A stretch of 58,580 nt of DNA, from positions 1-58,580 of IMG/VR virus record IMGVR_UViG_3300032431_000011; one strand, given 5' to 3'. Positions 38,947 through 47,230 of this stretch are shown here, piece after piece. Below the pieces are notes generated by a model that worked only from the letters and a program-made list of their open reading frames with translations, ran no database searches and was not told the DNA's origin. A program made the position numbers and the translations under genes. How positions within the stretch are numbered: position 1 is the stretch's first letter; each line of letters starts with the position of its first letter. Source of the stretch: a virus.

Positions 38947-40422
38947 CTAAAGCCGCTGAGATTCTTGCTTCATTTTACTCTCTAGTTTTTCAACTTCGGC
39001 ATCAACATCAAAGTCTTTGCTCAACACTTCACCTTTGCGTAACTCTTCTAAGAATGTTTGACGAGTAATCTCACCAGCGGCACGGATTTGTAATAACAAT
39101 CCGGCTTTTGCTTCACTCATTCCAACTTCAACAATCTTTTTATTGACTTTAATGGTTCCACCTTTGCCCGGTGCATTCATGTACAAGCACCAAGTATCAA
39201 ACAGTTGCTGCACAATGCTTTCTTTAGCTCTAGCCATTGAGCCTAGACTAGCTTGTGCCGTAGCTGAATCACGCGCAATCTCTGTTGCCGTAGGGGGTGC
39301 AGCGTATCCGCTTTGAAAAGCAAGTGTCTTTTTCTCAATAGTTGTCTCTAGCTTTTCAATGTCAAGTTGTGTATGTCCCAGTGCTGAACCCGATGGTTCA
39401 ACAAATGAAGCGTTCACATTCCACAGACAAGTGTTCGGCCCTATTGTTGCAACACGAGTTTCGTCTTTGTCAGACCTCACTCTAGGAGGACTTGTTTCTT
39501 GAATTTGCAAAATAGCCATATTCGCTTTGTGCATCGCTTCATCCTTCTCGGACTGTTTCTGATATAGTTTTAAATTCAATTCGGCAATATCGTATAACGG
39601 TGGTTTGCCAGTAAAAAAGTCTGAATCTCTCGGTAGCAAGCAATAGGGAATCAACGGTACAAAATCTAGTGTGGTTGTACCTTCTTCAACTAAAGTTAAA
39701 TCAGTCTGCGTCGGCGTTTCTTCTATTTCATATACCTTATAAGCGCCTGGGGTTAACACTCGATAACGAGTCGCCTTTTCACTACCGTATCGTCCAGTTT
39801 TTCTAACAAAAGTTTCCCGAACTGTGGCTTGAGTCACCATCATTTTATTGTTTTTGATTTCAGTATCCCAGTTAATAACATCTCTAGCATCAATTAATAA
39901 AAAATAGGGGCGAGTTTTGTATTTTGATTCAGTATAAGCGTCAGTTATTTCGGTGTTTCGCTTTGGAAAATCAACCATGACAAAGCAGTGGTCGTCTCGC
40001 AGACTTTTTATATCTGCCGCCGTCAAGAATACCTCCAGACTGTTACCGCAGAGGTCAACGTTGTTGATACTGGTTTTAATACTTTCGTGTACATCATCAT
40101 TCAATAAAAAGCGAGACAAAAATCCGGCACTACTGTCGATAGCATCTGCAAACTTTCTGTCAAAGTAACTTCGAGACATGCGCTTCGCATACTCTTCTTC
40201 AGGTTCAGCCTCTTCTCTGGGCAAATATCTTGCGCTTATATTGATGTCAAGAACCATACTTGACCCAGTTCGGAATGGCTCAACCATATACCATGCCGTT
40301 CTACCTTCGTACATATCAGCTACGAATTCCCAGAACGGCAACTGATTCAAGTATTCTTCACTCAAATAAGATGGCAAGTCTGGGTCTTGTTTGATGGCTT
40401 GATGCTTGAAGTTAAGCGACAT
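38947..40422 (-). CDS. Phage portal protein, DUF4055-like (491 aa)
   Basis: Start set at 40422 (MSLNFKHQAIKQDPDLPSYL). WEFVADMYEGRTAWYMVEPF, FADAIDSSAGFLSRFLLNDD, LDINISARYLPREEAEPEE, GKPPLYDIAELNLKLYQKQS and SGYAAPPTATEIARDSATAQ follow the DUF4055 portal plan. The latter is the E-I-x-x-D helix near the end. It forms the dodecameric DNA channel of the prohead. Unlike terL, scaffold and coat it is on the minus strand. Confidence 0.82.
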   Translation of the reverse strand: MSLNFKHQAIKQDPDLPSYLSEEYLNQLPFWEFVADMYEGRTAWYMVEPFRTGSSMVLDINISARYLPREEAEPEEEYAKRMSRSYFDRKFADAIDSSAGFLSRFLLNDDVHESIKTSINNVDLCGNSLEVFLTAADIKSLRDDHCFVMVDFPKRNTEITDAYTESKYKTRPYFLLIDARDVINWDTEIKNNKMMVTQATVRETFVRKTGRYGSEKATRYRVLTPGAYKVYEIEETPTQTDLTLVEEGTTTLDFVPLIPYCLLPRDSDFFTGKPPLYDIAELNLKLYQKQSEKDEAMHKANMAILQIQETSPPRVRSDKDETRVATIGPNTCLWNVNASFVEPSGSALGHTQLDIEKLETTIEKKTLAFQSGYAAPPTATEIARDSATAQASLGSMARAKESIVQQLFDTWCLYMNAPGKGGTIKVNKKIVEVGMSEAKAGLLLQIRAAGEITRQTFLEELRKGEVLSKDFDVDAEVEKLESKMKQESQRL

Positions 40423-40425
40423 GGT

Positions 40426-40459
40426 GATTATAATAGAGATTGAAGTCTCCATTATAATC
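40426..40459. promoter_or_regulatory. Palindrome between divergent portal and scaffold genes
   Basis: GATTATAAT (40426-40434) and ATTATAATC (40451-40459) flank GAGA...TCTC, giving a near-perfect 34-bp palindrome four bases from each start codon. Each arm contains TATAAT on both strands. Could be an operator or overlapping -10 elements for very short leaders. Confidence 0.5.
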
Positions 40460-40463
40460 ATTT

Positions 40464-41237
40464 ATGCCTCCAGAAATCGAAACTGAACCGACAACCGCCA
40501 CGGAGCAAGCTACTACACGAGCCGAGTCGCCAGACAATGACGGTCTGCTGTCAGCACTGCGAAAAGAGAGAGAAGAAAAAGCAGCGATACAAAAGTTACT
40601 TAACGAAAAATCCGCCAAAGAACAAGAGCTTTTGGCTCAGTTGGAGAAAGTCAAAGCTATTGACCCAGACAAATACCAAAAGCTAAAACTAGCTAATGAA
40701 GAAAGAGAAGAGCAAGACTTGCTAATGCGAAAGGAGTACGATAAAGCGAAAAAGCAATACTTAACAGAGACAGAGATGGCTCGGAAACAAGCTTCCGAGC
40801 TAAAAAATGAAATCAACAATCTGCGTACAACGACAGCAATTGAAAAAGCTTTTTTTGAGGCTGGTGGCAGAAAGTCATGTTTTGACTTGACAGCACAAGG
40901 CATGGAAGACATTACACCTGTTGAAACGATTTTATCTGTACTTCAAAAACGTATCAAGCTAGAAGAAGATGGCAAAATTGTCTTTCTTAACGCTATTGGT
41001 AACGTTGAGATGAATAGCGATGGACGGCCGAAGTCAATCGGTGAAAAAATGATTGACCTGAAAAAGGGTTCGACGGGCGTGCTGTTTGAGCCTGAAAATA
41101 CCAACTCTGGCACGGGTGCAACCCCAACCGTTAGCTCAAACGGAAAACCGGTTAGAGTCTATTCCATAGAACAAGCTCGAAATGGTCGTGCCAATATGGA
41201 TGATATTGCCTCTGGCAAGGCAATTATTACCCGATAA
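40464..41237 (+). CDS. Scaffold-like protein (257 aa)
   Basis: A low-complexity acidic start, then a long coiled coil (residues about 28-125: LLSALRKEREEKAAIQKLLN, YDKAKKQYLTETEMARKQAS), followed by TAIEKAFFEAGGRKSCFDLT and a tail with IEQARNGRANMDDIASGKAI. This is the standard pattern of phage scaffolds (GP20-like) that precede a coat gene. It guides prohead assembly and is removed later. Ends before a terminator at 41264-41290. Confidence 0.8.
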   Translation: MPPEIETEPTTATEQATTRAESPDNDGLLSALRKEREEKAAIQKLLNEKSAKEQELLAQLEKVKAIDPDKYQKLKLANEEREEQDLLMRKEYDKAKKQYLTETEMARKQASELKNEINNLRTTTAIEKAFFEAGGRKSCFDLTAQGMEDITPVETILSVLQKRIKLEEDGKIVFLNAIGNVEMNSDGRPKSIGEKMIDLKKGSTGVLFEPENTNSGTGATPTVSSNGKPVRVYSIEQARNGRANMDDIASGKAIITR

Positions 41238-41263
41238 TCAAAACTTTTTGCTGAATATCTTAC

Positions 41264-41290
41264 AAGCCGGACGGTCTCCGGCTTTTTTGT
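41264..41290 (+). terminator. Intrinsic terminator between scaffold and coat genes
   Basis: AAGCCGGA (41264-41271) and TCCGGCTT (41277-41284) form an 8-bp stem followed by a T-run. Partial termination here would tune scaffold to coat ratio. Confidence 0.8.
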
Positions 41291-41383
41291 TGACTATAAA
41301 GTTAGCCCAAGGTTGGCGTGATGCCTTTCTTCTACGAGTGATTCGGAGCGCGGCTGAATACTCCCCTCTTCATTTACAAAAAA

Positions 41384-42526
41384 GTGGCTAATAATTTAGA
41401 AGCAGTAATCCCTAAAATTCTCGCCCAAGGTATTGTGGCGTTGCGCGAAAACTCAGTCATGGGTGCGCTCGTTAATCGAAACTTTGACACCGACGCAAGG
41501 CAACGCGGTTCAACTGTCGATGTTCCAATTCCTTCCAGCATGGGCGATGCCGTAGATGTAATTCCCAATCACATCCCCTACCCCGCTCCAGCAATTTCGC
41601 CGAGCATGGTGCAAGTAAAGCTTGACCAGTGGAAGAAGGTCGAATTTGCGATGACAGACAAAGACCTTCTTCAAGTAATGGATGGATTTCAAAATTTGCA
41701 AGTTCTCGAAGCCGCTCGTAGTTTGGCGAACTCGATTGACAAGTCAATTATGGGATTGTACAAACAGATTCCAGGTATCGCCGGAACCGCTGGACAAACA
41801 CCTTTTCAACCGGAAGTAGCTGGAACTTATGCCTCGCATCGTGGGTTGGGTGCAGCACAAGAAGCAAGAAAAGTTCTGAACCGACAACTTGCTCCAATGG
41901 CTGACCGCCGAATTATCTTAGATGTTGATGCTGAGGCAAACGCAAACTCACTCCCTCAATTTATTTCTGCATCCGACTCTGGTTCTGTTGCAACAATTCA
42001 AGAGGGGATGATTGGTCGAAAACTTGGCTTTGACTGGTACATGACCCAAAACTCCCTTACTCACGTAACCCAAGCTGCGGGTACGATTGTTACGACGGGC
42101 GCAGCCAACACGATTGGGGTGAAAACTTTAACTGTTTCTGGTGCAACAGTCGCACCTGTCGAAGGTGATTTGTTCAAGATTGCAGGCGACCCGAACGGCT
42201 ACGTTGTAGGAAAGGACGCTACCTTGACAAGTTGGCCAATTTCTCCAGCACTAAAAACTGCTCCCGCTGCGAGTACAGCTATCACGGTTGTAGCTAGTCA
42301 CGTCGTCAACATGGCTTTCCACCGAGACTCCTTTGCGCTTGCTGTTCGCCCATTGTTAGACATTGACCCAATCGGAAATCGAATTGAATCTTTTACCGAT
42401 GACCTGTCGGGAATGACAATGCGGTTGGAGATTTCTCGCGAATACAAGCAGACAAAGTTTTGTTTCGATGTTCTCTACGGATGTGCTGTTATCAGGCCCG
42501 AATGTGCCTGTAGAATCTTAGGGTGA
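41384..42526 (+). CDS. P22-like major coat protein (380 aa)
   Basis: The GTG start at 41384 encodes MANNLEAVIPKILAQGIVAL. The order RQRGSTVDVPIPSSMGDAVD, VKLDQWKKVEFAMTDKDL, LANSIDKSIMGLYKQIPG and KVLNRQLAPMADRRIILDVD matches P22 gene 5 coat proteins. An inserted Ig-like stretch (TLTVSGATVAPVEGDLFKIA) follows, then NMAFHRDSFALAVRPL and GMTMRLEISREYKQTKFCFD. It forms the capsid shell. High confidence in family. Confidence 0.88.
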   Translation: MANNLEAVIPKILAQGIVALRENSVMGALVNRNFDTDARQRGSTVDVPIPSSMGDAVDVIPNHIPYPAPAISPSMVQVKLDQWKKVEFAMTDKDLLQVMDGFQNLQVLEAARSLANSIDKSIMGLYKQIPGIAGTAGQTPFQPEVAGTYASHRGLGAAQEARKVLNRQLAPMADRRIILDVDAEANANSLPQFISASDSGSVATIQEGMIGRKLGFDWYMTQNSLTHVTQAAGTIVTTGAANTIGVKTLTVSGATVAPVEGDLFKIAGDPNGYVVGKDATLTSWPISPALKTAPAASTAITVVASHVVNMAFHRDSFALAVRPLLDIDPIGNRIESFTDDLSGMTMRLEISREYKQTKFCFDVLYGCAVIRPECACRILG

Positions 42527-42530
42527 AATC

Positions 42531-42743
42531 ATGGTTGAACTAATCAAAGTCAGAGATAATCGCCGCCCCGAATTAGAATTTGTGTTGATTGAAGTCACGG
42601 ACTTTAATAAAGAATTTCACACAAAAACTGAAGAAAAAACAATCCCGATATCTCCCGACCTGCCAACAGAACCTCAGCAACAAGTTTTGTTTGAATCCAA
42701 GGCAAAGAACAAGCCGCCGAAAGAGGTAGAAGGCAATGGCTAA
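42531..42743 (+). CDS. Hypothetical protein (70 aa)
   Basis: MVELIKVRDNRRPELEFVLI, then EKTIPISPDLPTEPQQQ and a basic KAKNKPPKEVEGNG. Starts 4 bases after the coat gene and overlaps the next by 8. Coat-adjacent small genes often encode head decoration or completion factors. Not recognised. Confidence 0.6.
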   Translation: MVELIKVRDNRRPELEFVLIEVTDFNKEFHTKTEEKTIPISPDLPTEPQQQVLFESKAKNKPPKEVEGNG

Positions 42744-43536
42744 CGGAACGATATCAGGCTGGCTTGCCAACAAAATCCAAGACGCACTGCTCGGTGGGAT
42801 TAATTTCCCACCACCGAGCAAGCATATCGGGTACACGATGACAGCATCGGCTTTAAACGGTTTTGGAACCGAACCTGTTGGCGCTAACTACGCTCGAATT
42901 AGCGCTATTCCAACCGTTTGGAGCGTAGCTGTAGATGGCACGGTCACTAATATTGCAGACCTGGAATTACCAAGAGCGTCCGGGGCGCAAGGAACCCCAG
43001 TCGCTTTGACTATTTACGATTCCAGTGTGGGCGGAAACCCGTTGCTTTTCATCCCGATAGACGGGTCTTTAACCATTCAGAATCGAAATAGTTTAATAAT
43101 CCCTGCTGGTGTTATCACCCATAGATTTAAAGCTACTTCGCACTACAGTCAATACTGGCGAACTGCGATTATGAACTGCCTTTACTTGGGTACACCTTTG
43201 CCGCTTGAGCCAATTCTGTGGGCGGGATACACGAGTTCAGCGCCAACGGCAACCGCCAGCGGAATTGAACCCGCCGCTGCTGAATACGTTAGGCAAGCAC
43301 TTAACAATAATAAGACTTCATTCACCTCAGCCGTAAATGGTAGTTTGGGAACCGCTCTAAACTTACAATTTCCAATAAGTGCAAGCGCTCAAGGTAATAT
43401 TTCTCATGTCGCTTTATTTGGTTCAGAGGATGGTGGGCCATATCTTGCTAGCGCCCCTCTTGTTCCAAGTGTAAACATGGCTACTAACGCGCAAATGATT
43501 CTACAGGCGGGTACGTTCACTTTTCAACTCAAATAA
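42736..43536 (+). CDS. Virion protein with a duplicated domain (266 aa)
   Basis: Two similar halves. The first has LLGGINFPPPSKHIGYTMTA and GTEPVGANYARISAIPTVW. The second has YLGTPLPLEPILWAGYTSSA and SGIEPAAAEYVRQALNNNKT. Each ends in a beta segment (SLTIQNRNSLIIPAG, NAQMILQAGTFTFQL). This is the repeat seen in small phage tail-fibre or head-fibre proteins. Probably a surface fibre or decoration protein. Confidence 0.65.
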   Translation: MANGTISGWLANKIQDALLGGINFPPPSKHIGYTMTASALNGFGTEPVGANYARISAIPTVWSVAVDGTVTNIADLELPRASGAQGTPVALTIYDSSVGGNPLLFIPIDGSLTIQNRNSLIIPAGVITHRFKATSHYSQYWRTAIMNCLYLGTPLPLEPILWAGYTSSAPTATASGIEPAAAEYVRQALNNNKTSFTSAVNGSLGTALNLQFPISASAQGNISHVALFGSEDGGPYLASAPLVPSVNMATNAQMILQAGTFTFQLK

Positions 43537-43584
43537 TTAAAAGGGTATTGTTGAAATGCCCTTTTAAATTCTTGGTTTATTATC

Positions 43585-44274
43585 ATGCCCCAGTTTTTCC
43601 CCGCTGCATCAGCGCTAACCGAAACTGAAACTGTTGAAATATTAGCATCGGGACTAAGGAAACGTATTTATCCTGACGCTGCAACAGTTTCAGAAACCGA
43701 ATCTATGGCGACCGAGCTAGGCCTTAAATGGTTTCTATCAAGTCAATGGTTGGGAGAGGTAGGAACGGAGTCAAATGGTAAAGCTACCGCGCTTATCAAA
43801 CACTTTCCGGCAAGCTTAGTTAATACTGAAACTGAAACCGTTTGCAGTAGTCTAGCTATTTGGCCTGAATCGCCAGCACCTACAGCAGCAATTTCCTGTG
43901 TTGGGAAAAACTTGCACCGGCAGAGTCTAAGACAGGGTAATTCCCATCAAATCAGCTTAGCAATTAACTTTACAGAAACAACCGTTTTGGCCGTTGAATT
44001 ACTGCAAGTAATTTTTAAAATCAACCAACCTGGAACAGATGTCGTTATTTTAACCAAAACCAGGTTCGGAGCGCCAGGTGGAATAATAACTGACTTTGTT
44101 CAAGATTTGGGAGATGGGAAAATATTACTTTTGGCAGCCTTGCAGTTACGCCCTAATCAAGTTATTTTTTCTGGTACAGAGTCAGAGTTTGATTTTGTGG
44201 TAATAGTTGAAAATAGCACAATCAGTCAAAGGGCTAATGTTGCAAGTGGAACCCTTATTTTAGCCAAGGATTAA
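43585..44274 (+). CDS. Virion protein with T-E-T-E-T-V repeats (229 aa)
   Basis: Four near-copies of a T-E-T/S-E-T/S-V/M motif (ALTETETVEI, TVSETESMAT, VNTETETVCS) in the first 90 residues. The C-terminal half is beta-rich and hydrophobic (AINFTETTVLAVELLQVIFK, GAPGGIITDFVQDLGDGKIL), like the immunoglobulin-type domain of baseplate or fibre proteins. Family not recognised. In line with neighbours on both sides. Confidence 0.6.
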   Translation: MPQFFPAASALTETETVEILASGLRKRIYPDAATVSETESMATELGLKWFLSSQWLGEVGTESNGKATALIKHFPASLVNTETETVCSSLAIWPESPAPTAAISCVGKNLHRQSLRQGNSHQISLAINFTETTVLAVELLQVIFKINQPGTDVVILTKTRFGAPGGIITDFVQDLGDGKILLLAALQLRPNQVIFSGTESEFDFVVIVENSTISQRANVASGTLILAKD

Positions 44275-44276
44275 CG

Positions 44277-44648
44277 ATGATTAAAAATTATTCTCGATTC
44301 ACAATTGACGATGAAGACGCTGACGGTCAATCGCTAAAAATGGGGAAAGATTATTTTTGTCAAATTGTCATCCAAGGCGCAAACCAAACAGGCGCAACGT
44401 TAAAATTCTTGGCCAAACAATTGATAACAGACCCTGACTCTGCGGCAGTTCTTACGGTTGCGGGTGCTGCAATGACAACTACAATCGGAGCAAACTCTTT
44501 AAGTGCAACTTTTGTTATAGCTGGTTCTGATACCGAAAGCCTTGAAAGCGGCTTAAGCTTAATTTACGGAATTCAGCGCACAATTGGAACTCAAGACGTT
44601 ATAGTAGAAGAAGGTAAACTTAAAATAGAAGCCTCGGTCATTGAATAA
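44277..44648 (+). CDS. Virion-cluster protein, beta-rich (123 aa)
   Basis: NYSRFTIDDEDADGQSLKMG, DYFCQIVIQGANQTGATLKF, AGAAMTTTIGANSLSATFVI, EEGKLKIEASVIE. It has the look of a BppU/receptor-binding N-terminal sandwich. Two bases after the previous gene. Function inferred from context only. Confidence 0.55.
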   Translation: MIKNYSRFTIDDEDADGQSLKMGKDYFCQIVIQGANQTGATLKFLAKQLITDPDSAAVLTVAGAAMTTTIGANSLSATFVIAGSDTESLESGLSLIYGIQRTIGTQDVIVEEGKLKIEASVIE

Positions 44649-44652
44649 TGGA

Positions 44653-44724
44653 TTATAGCAAATTGCGAAAATGAATTATCAAAGTGTTGGCAGGCGAATT
44701 AGGGGGTCTATACTTTTGCTATAA
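44653..44724. repeat. Inverted repeat after the tail block
   Basis: TTATAGCAAA (44653-44662) and TTTGCTATAA (44715-44724) are perfect arms around a 52-nt loop in the only gap between 44649 and 44786. Possibly a long terminator stem or a remnant element end. Confidence 0.45.
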
Positions 44725-44786
44725 AGGTTTATGAAATACACAAACAATTGATCTAGATTCACTACATTGAAACCTCTATTACTACA

Positions 44787-45236
44787 GTGGAAATCATTGA
44801 CTGGAACGCGACTAACGTTGACCTTGATTTATTTAGCAATTGTTTACAGCTATTGCTATATGTGTCTATCATATTAAGTACAATCAATATTGTTGCTTTT
44901 CTTTTCCTGTTGAAAAAAGTTAGAAAACTTGAAGGTGCTTATGCAATACTTGTCAAATTGGTTGATGCGGCAAAAACGAAGACTCAAGAAAACCAGAACA
45001 ATGTAAACAAACTTCTTCGCAAAGTCGAACCAAATGCCAACAATATTGAAATGCTTCAACAGCAAATGGCTTTAGTCCATGAACTATTAGGAACGGTCAT
45101 GGGTGCTAGTGACTTCATCGCGGGTGGATATGATTCACCCGCAGACCGAGTAGAAGGGCTAAGAGAAAAGCTTAAATGGGAGAGAGAAAGACGACGACTA
45201 AATCAAGTTAACGAGTCCGATTTTTATGAGGGTTGA
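44787..45236 (+). CDS. Membrane-anchored coiled-coil protein (149 aa)
   Basis: GTG start. One transmembrane helix at about residues 21-42 (LLLYVSIILSTINIVAFLFL) with a basic KKVRK edge, then a charged coiled coil (KLVDAAKTKTQENQNNVNKL, NIEMLQQQMALVHELLG) and a C-terminal charged tail. Placed 5 bases before a holin candidate. A spanin-like, pinholin or antiholin role fits lysis modules, without proof. Confidence 0.55.
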   Translation: MEIIDWNATNVDLDLFSNCLQLLLYVSIILSTINIVAFLFLLKKVRKLEGAYAILVKLVDAAKTKTQENQNNVNKLLRKVEPNANNIEMLQQQMALVHELLGTVMGASDFIAGGYDSPADRVEGLREKLKWERERRRLNQVNESDFYEG

Positions 45237-45241
45237 GATAA

Positions 45242-45661
45242 ATGAAGCAGTTATTTTTAGCGGATTATGTAATTGTCACTATGGCGACAAGCGCTATATT
45301 GATAATAATTAGTTATATGCTTTTGACCTGGACAAATAAAACAATCCCAACAGACTTAATCGCATTGCTTGGTAGTTTTGGCGGAGGAAGCGTTATGTCT
45401 AGTGTATTCAAAGCGACAGGTCTTAAACAAGAATCAAAAGTAAAACTATCAACCGTTGATTATGCGCTGGTAGGCTTAGCCCTTGCTATGGTAACTGCGG
45501 TTATCAACTACAACTTGCTAATATGGGTAGGCCGCGAAATCCCCTCTCAGATGATAGTTGCAATCAATACTATGGTGACAATAGTAGTATCTGGAACAAC
45601 TTTCAGAAATTCTAACACCGTAAAAGATGACTCATTAGAAGACATTGACAACAATAATTAA
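45242..45661 (+). CDS. Holin candidate, duplicated two-helix membrane protein (139 aa)
   Basis: Four hydrophobic helices in two similar halves: DYVIVTMATSAILIIISYML followed by LIALLGSFGGGSVMSSVF, and DYALVGLALAMVTAVINYNL followed by QMIVAINTMVTIVVSGTTF. The acidic tail (DDSLEDIDNNN) and place between a membrane coiled-coil protein and a cysteine peptidase support a lysis module. Holins perforate the membrane for endolysin. Internal duplication is unusual. Family unnamed. Confidence 0.6.
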   Translation: MKQLFLADYVIVTMATSAILIIISYMLLTWTNKTIPTDLIALLGSFGGGSVMSSVFKATGLKQESKVKLSTVDYALVGLALAMVTAVINYNLLIWVGREIPSQMIVAINTMVTIVVSGTTFRNSNTVKDDSLEDIDNNN

Positions 45662-45697
45662 AATCGTAAAATTTTACAGATTTAATTCTGAAGAACA

Positions 45698-45931
45698 GTG
45701 CCAGAATATCAAGTTTCTCAAGTATTGGAAAATCCAGAGTCCACCTTGCAAGAATTGCTGTATGCTTTAGAAGATATGTCGATTCAATATGGGTACATAT
45801 CGGGAATGGCGGCACATGGATTAAGGGAAAATGCTGAAGCTGACCTAGTAAGAACTCTCTGTATCATTAAAATAATTAAACTACGAATTCATAAAAAAGT
45901 TAAAAAGTTCAATTACCGTGAGAATTTATGA
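45698..45931 (+). CDS. Hypothetical protein in lysis module (77 aa)
   Basis: GTG start MPEYQVSQVLENPESTLQEL, LLYALEDMSIQYGYISGMAA, and a basic tail LRIHKKVKKFNYRENL. Overlaps the peptidase gene start by four bases, so the two are co-translated. Function unknown. Confidence 0.55.
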   Translation: MPEYQVSQVLENPESTLQELLYALEDMSIQYGYISGMAAHGLRENAEADLVRTLCIIKIIKLRIHKKVKKFNYRENL

Positions 45932-46524
45932 CTACTAAAAAGCTGTTAAATGTTGACCACTTTGACCAAAATGATAACAATTCTAATCTGTTTGGGTCGG
46001 GTTCGAGACAGTGCTGCATGACATCGAATGCGATGGCTGCAAATTACATTTTGAAGCGTCACGGATTAGAGTCGCTGACTGATGCGGCGAAACGTTTAGG
46101 TTACAGCGAGGGAGAGTCCTATTATGGTCGCATATTGAACACTTTCGGGGATACGACAGACCATACCGCAAACACTCGCGCACTCGCAGAACTAGGACTG
46201 GAATCATACTTCAGCACGTCGCTAAATATTGACCATGTAATCGCCTCCATTGACGCAGATATGCCTATGCCAGCGGGACTTATTTACAAGAGTTCGGGGC
46301 ACATTGTTTGCATAGTTGGGTACGATAGAAACACCAAGCAAATCATTATAAATGACCCATACGGTGTCCGCGAAGGTGCTCAGAACTTCTATCGGAAAAT
46401 TGGGGGCTATTCTGGCAAGAATGACCGCTACAGCTTTGACTTGATGCGTGAACTTTGGGCTAATCCGAGCGATGGCTGGGGACGGGTGTTTACTCGCGTC
46501 AACGGCAAACCTACAGGACTGTGA
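45928..46524 (+). CDS. C39-like cysteine peptidase, lysis enzyme candidate (198 aa)
   Basis: SRQCCMTSNAMAANYILKRH gives the catalytic cysteine (Q-C-C-M-T-S-N-A-M pattern of C39-like/papain folds). HIVCIVGYDRNTKQIIINDP supplies the histidine and the Asn/Asp of the triad (GHxVxIxGYD...NDPYG). Such peptidases act as peptidoglycan cross-link hydrolases in phages. The module order (membrane protein, holin, small protein, peptidase) fits. A peptidase processing role in the virion is the alternative. Confidence 0.7.
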   Translation: MTTKKLLNVDHFDQNDNNSNLFGSGSRQCCMTSNAMAANYILKRHGLESLTDAAKRLGYSEGESYYGRILNTFGDTTDHTANTRALAELGLESYFSTSLNIDHVIASIDADMPMPAGLIYKSSGHIVCIVGYDRNTKQIIINDPYGVREGAQNFYRKIGGYSGKNDRYSFDLMRELWANPSDGWGRVFTRVNGKPTGL

Positions 46525-46538
46525 ATCTGTACGCAAAA

Positions 46539-46566
46539 CCCCGCAACTGACTAGCTAGTTGCGGGG
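46539..46566. terminator. Bidirectional terminator at the end of the late region
   Basis: CCCCGCAACT (46539-46548) with AGTTGCGGGG (46557-46566) gives a 10-bp stem with an 8-nt loop. It is flanked by AAAA on the left and CTTCTTT on the right, so it can serve the rightward late genes and the leftward genes at 46632. Confidence 0.8.
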
Positions 46567-46590
46567 CTTCTTTATAAAAGAAATACGGTA

Positions 46591-46628
46591 TGTGGGAAAC
46601 TCAGTCTCTTTAGAGCTGAGAGTGTCAA
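46591..46628 (+). repeat. IS605/IS607-type right-end-like hairpin (copy 2)
   Basis: TGTGGGAAACTCAG, then TCTCTTTAGAG, then CTGAGAG and GTGTCAAC. The stem CTCAG-t-CTC/GAG-CTGAG is followed by TCAA (46625-46628), the usual cleavage end of such elements. No tnpB nearby. Closely matches 1315-1350. Confidence 0.5.
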
Positions 46629-46631
46629 CAG

Positions 46632-46958
46632 TTAACCCCAGATAAAATTCACCTCTCCATCATCAGCGGACACATCGATTGTGAAATTACCATCGGTGCA
46701 TCGCCAAAACCTGAAATCTGGATTATCGTCATCCGACAGATCCAGCAACTCGCAAGTCCACGCTTGACTTGCATTTTCTAGTTCTGGTAGTTCGCCGCGG
46801 TTTTGGGCCTCCAAAATTAGCTCTGCTGCTCTCTCTGCATCGGGGACAGCTTGCTCTGCTAGATATTCCATTTCCAACTCTAGAAGCTTTTGCCAGCATT
46901 CGCTGTCCGGCAATTTCAAGATTGCTAAAGATTGGTTCCGATACTCTTCAATTGTCAT
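46632..46958 (-). CDS. Hypothetical acidic protein (108 aa)
   Basis: The start MTIEEYRNQSLAILKLPDSE at 46958 overlaps the end of the upstream gene. Acidic, helical N-terminus (LELEMEYLAEQAVPDAERAA) and a tryptophan/acidic end (FRFWRCTDGNFTIDVSADDG). Phage acidic proteins of this type can be DNA mimics or inhibitors, but none is recognised here. Confidence 0.6.
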   Translation of the reverse strand: MTIEEYRNQSLAILKLPDSECWQKLLELEMEYLAEQAVPDAERAAELILEAQNRGELPELENASQAWTCELLDLSDDDNPDFRFWRCTDGNFTIDVSADDGEVNFIWG

Positions 46959-47184
46959 AGTCCTTGACCCGCACACTGAAGCTATTCTCAGCGTCGCTTA
47001 GGGTGTCCCAATAGCGACCTGAGTTGAAGCCACCAGTCTGGATATCGTAAAAATGAGTTACCCACTGCTGCTCGCCCCATGCTCTGAGTGTCACATAACC
47101 GGACGCTTGTCCGCCGCCGCCAGGGACGGGATGAGATTTGAGAATGCTCTTAGCTTGGATGAATTTAGGTGTTAATGGTGTCAT
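46948..47184 (-). CDS. Hypothetical protein (78 aa)
   Basis: TPLTPKFIQAKSILKSHPVP, GGGGQASGYVTLRAWGEQQW, VTHFYDIQTGGFNSGRYWDT. The middle reads as a short beta hairpin domain. In small phage proteins the FYDIQTGGFNSGRYW pattern is common (found in DUF-type accessory proteins). Family unnamed. Coupled to the downstream acidic gene. Confidence 0.6.
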   Translation of the reverse strand: MTPLTPKFIQAKSILKSHPVPGGGGQASGYVTLRAWGEQQWVTHFYDIQTGGFNSGRYWDTLSDAENSFSVRVKDYDN

Positions 47185-47230
47185 CTTGCGGTGTTAAGTA
47201 GGTAAACAAAGGGGATTGCTCCCCATTGGA

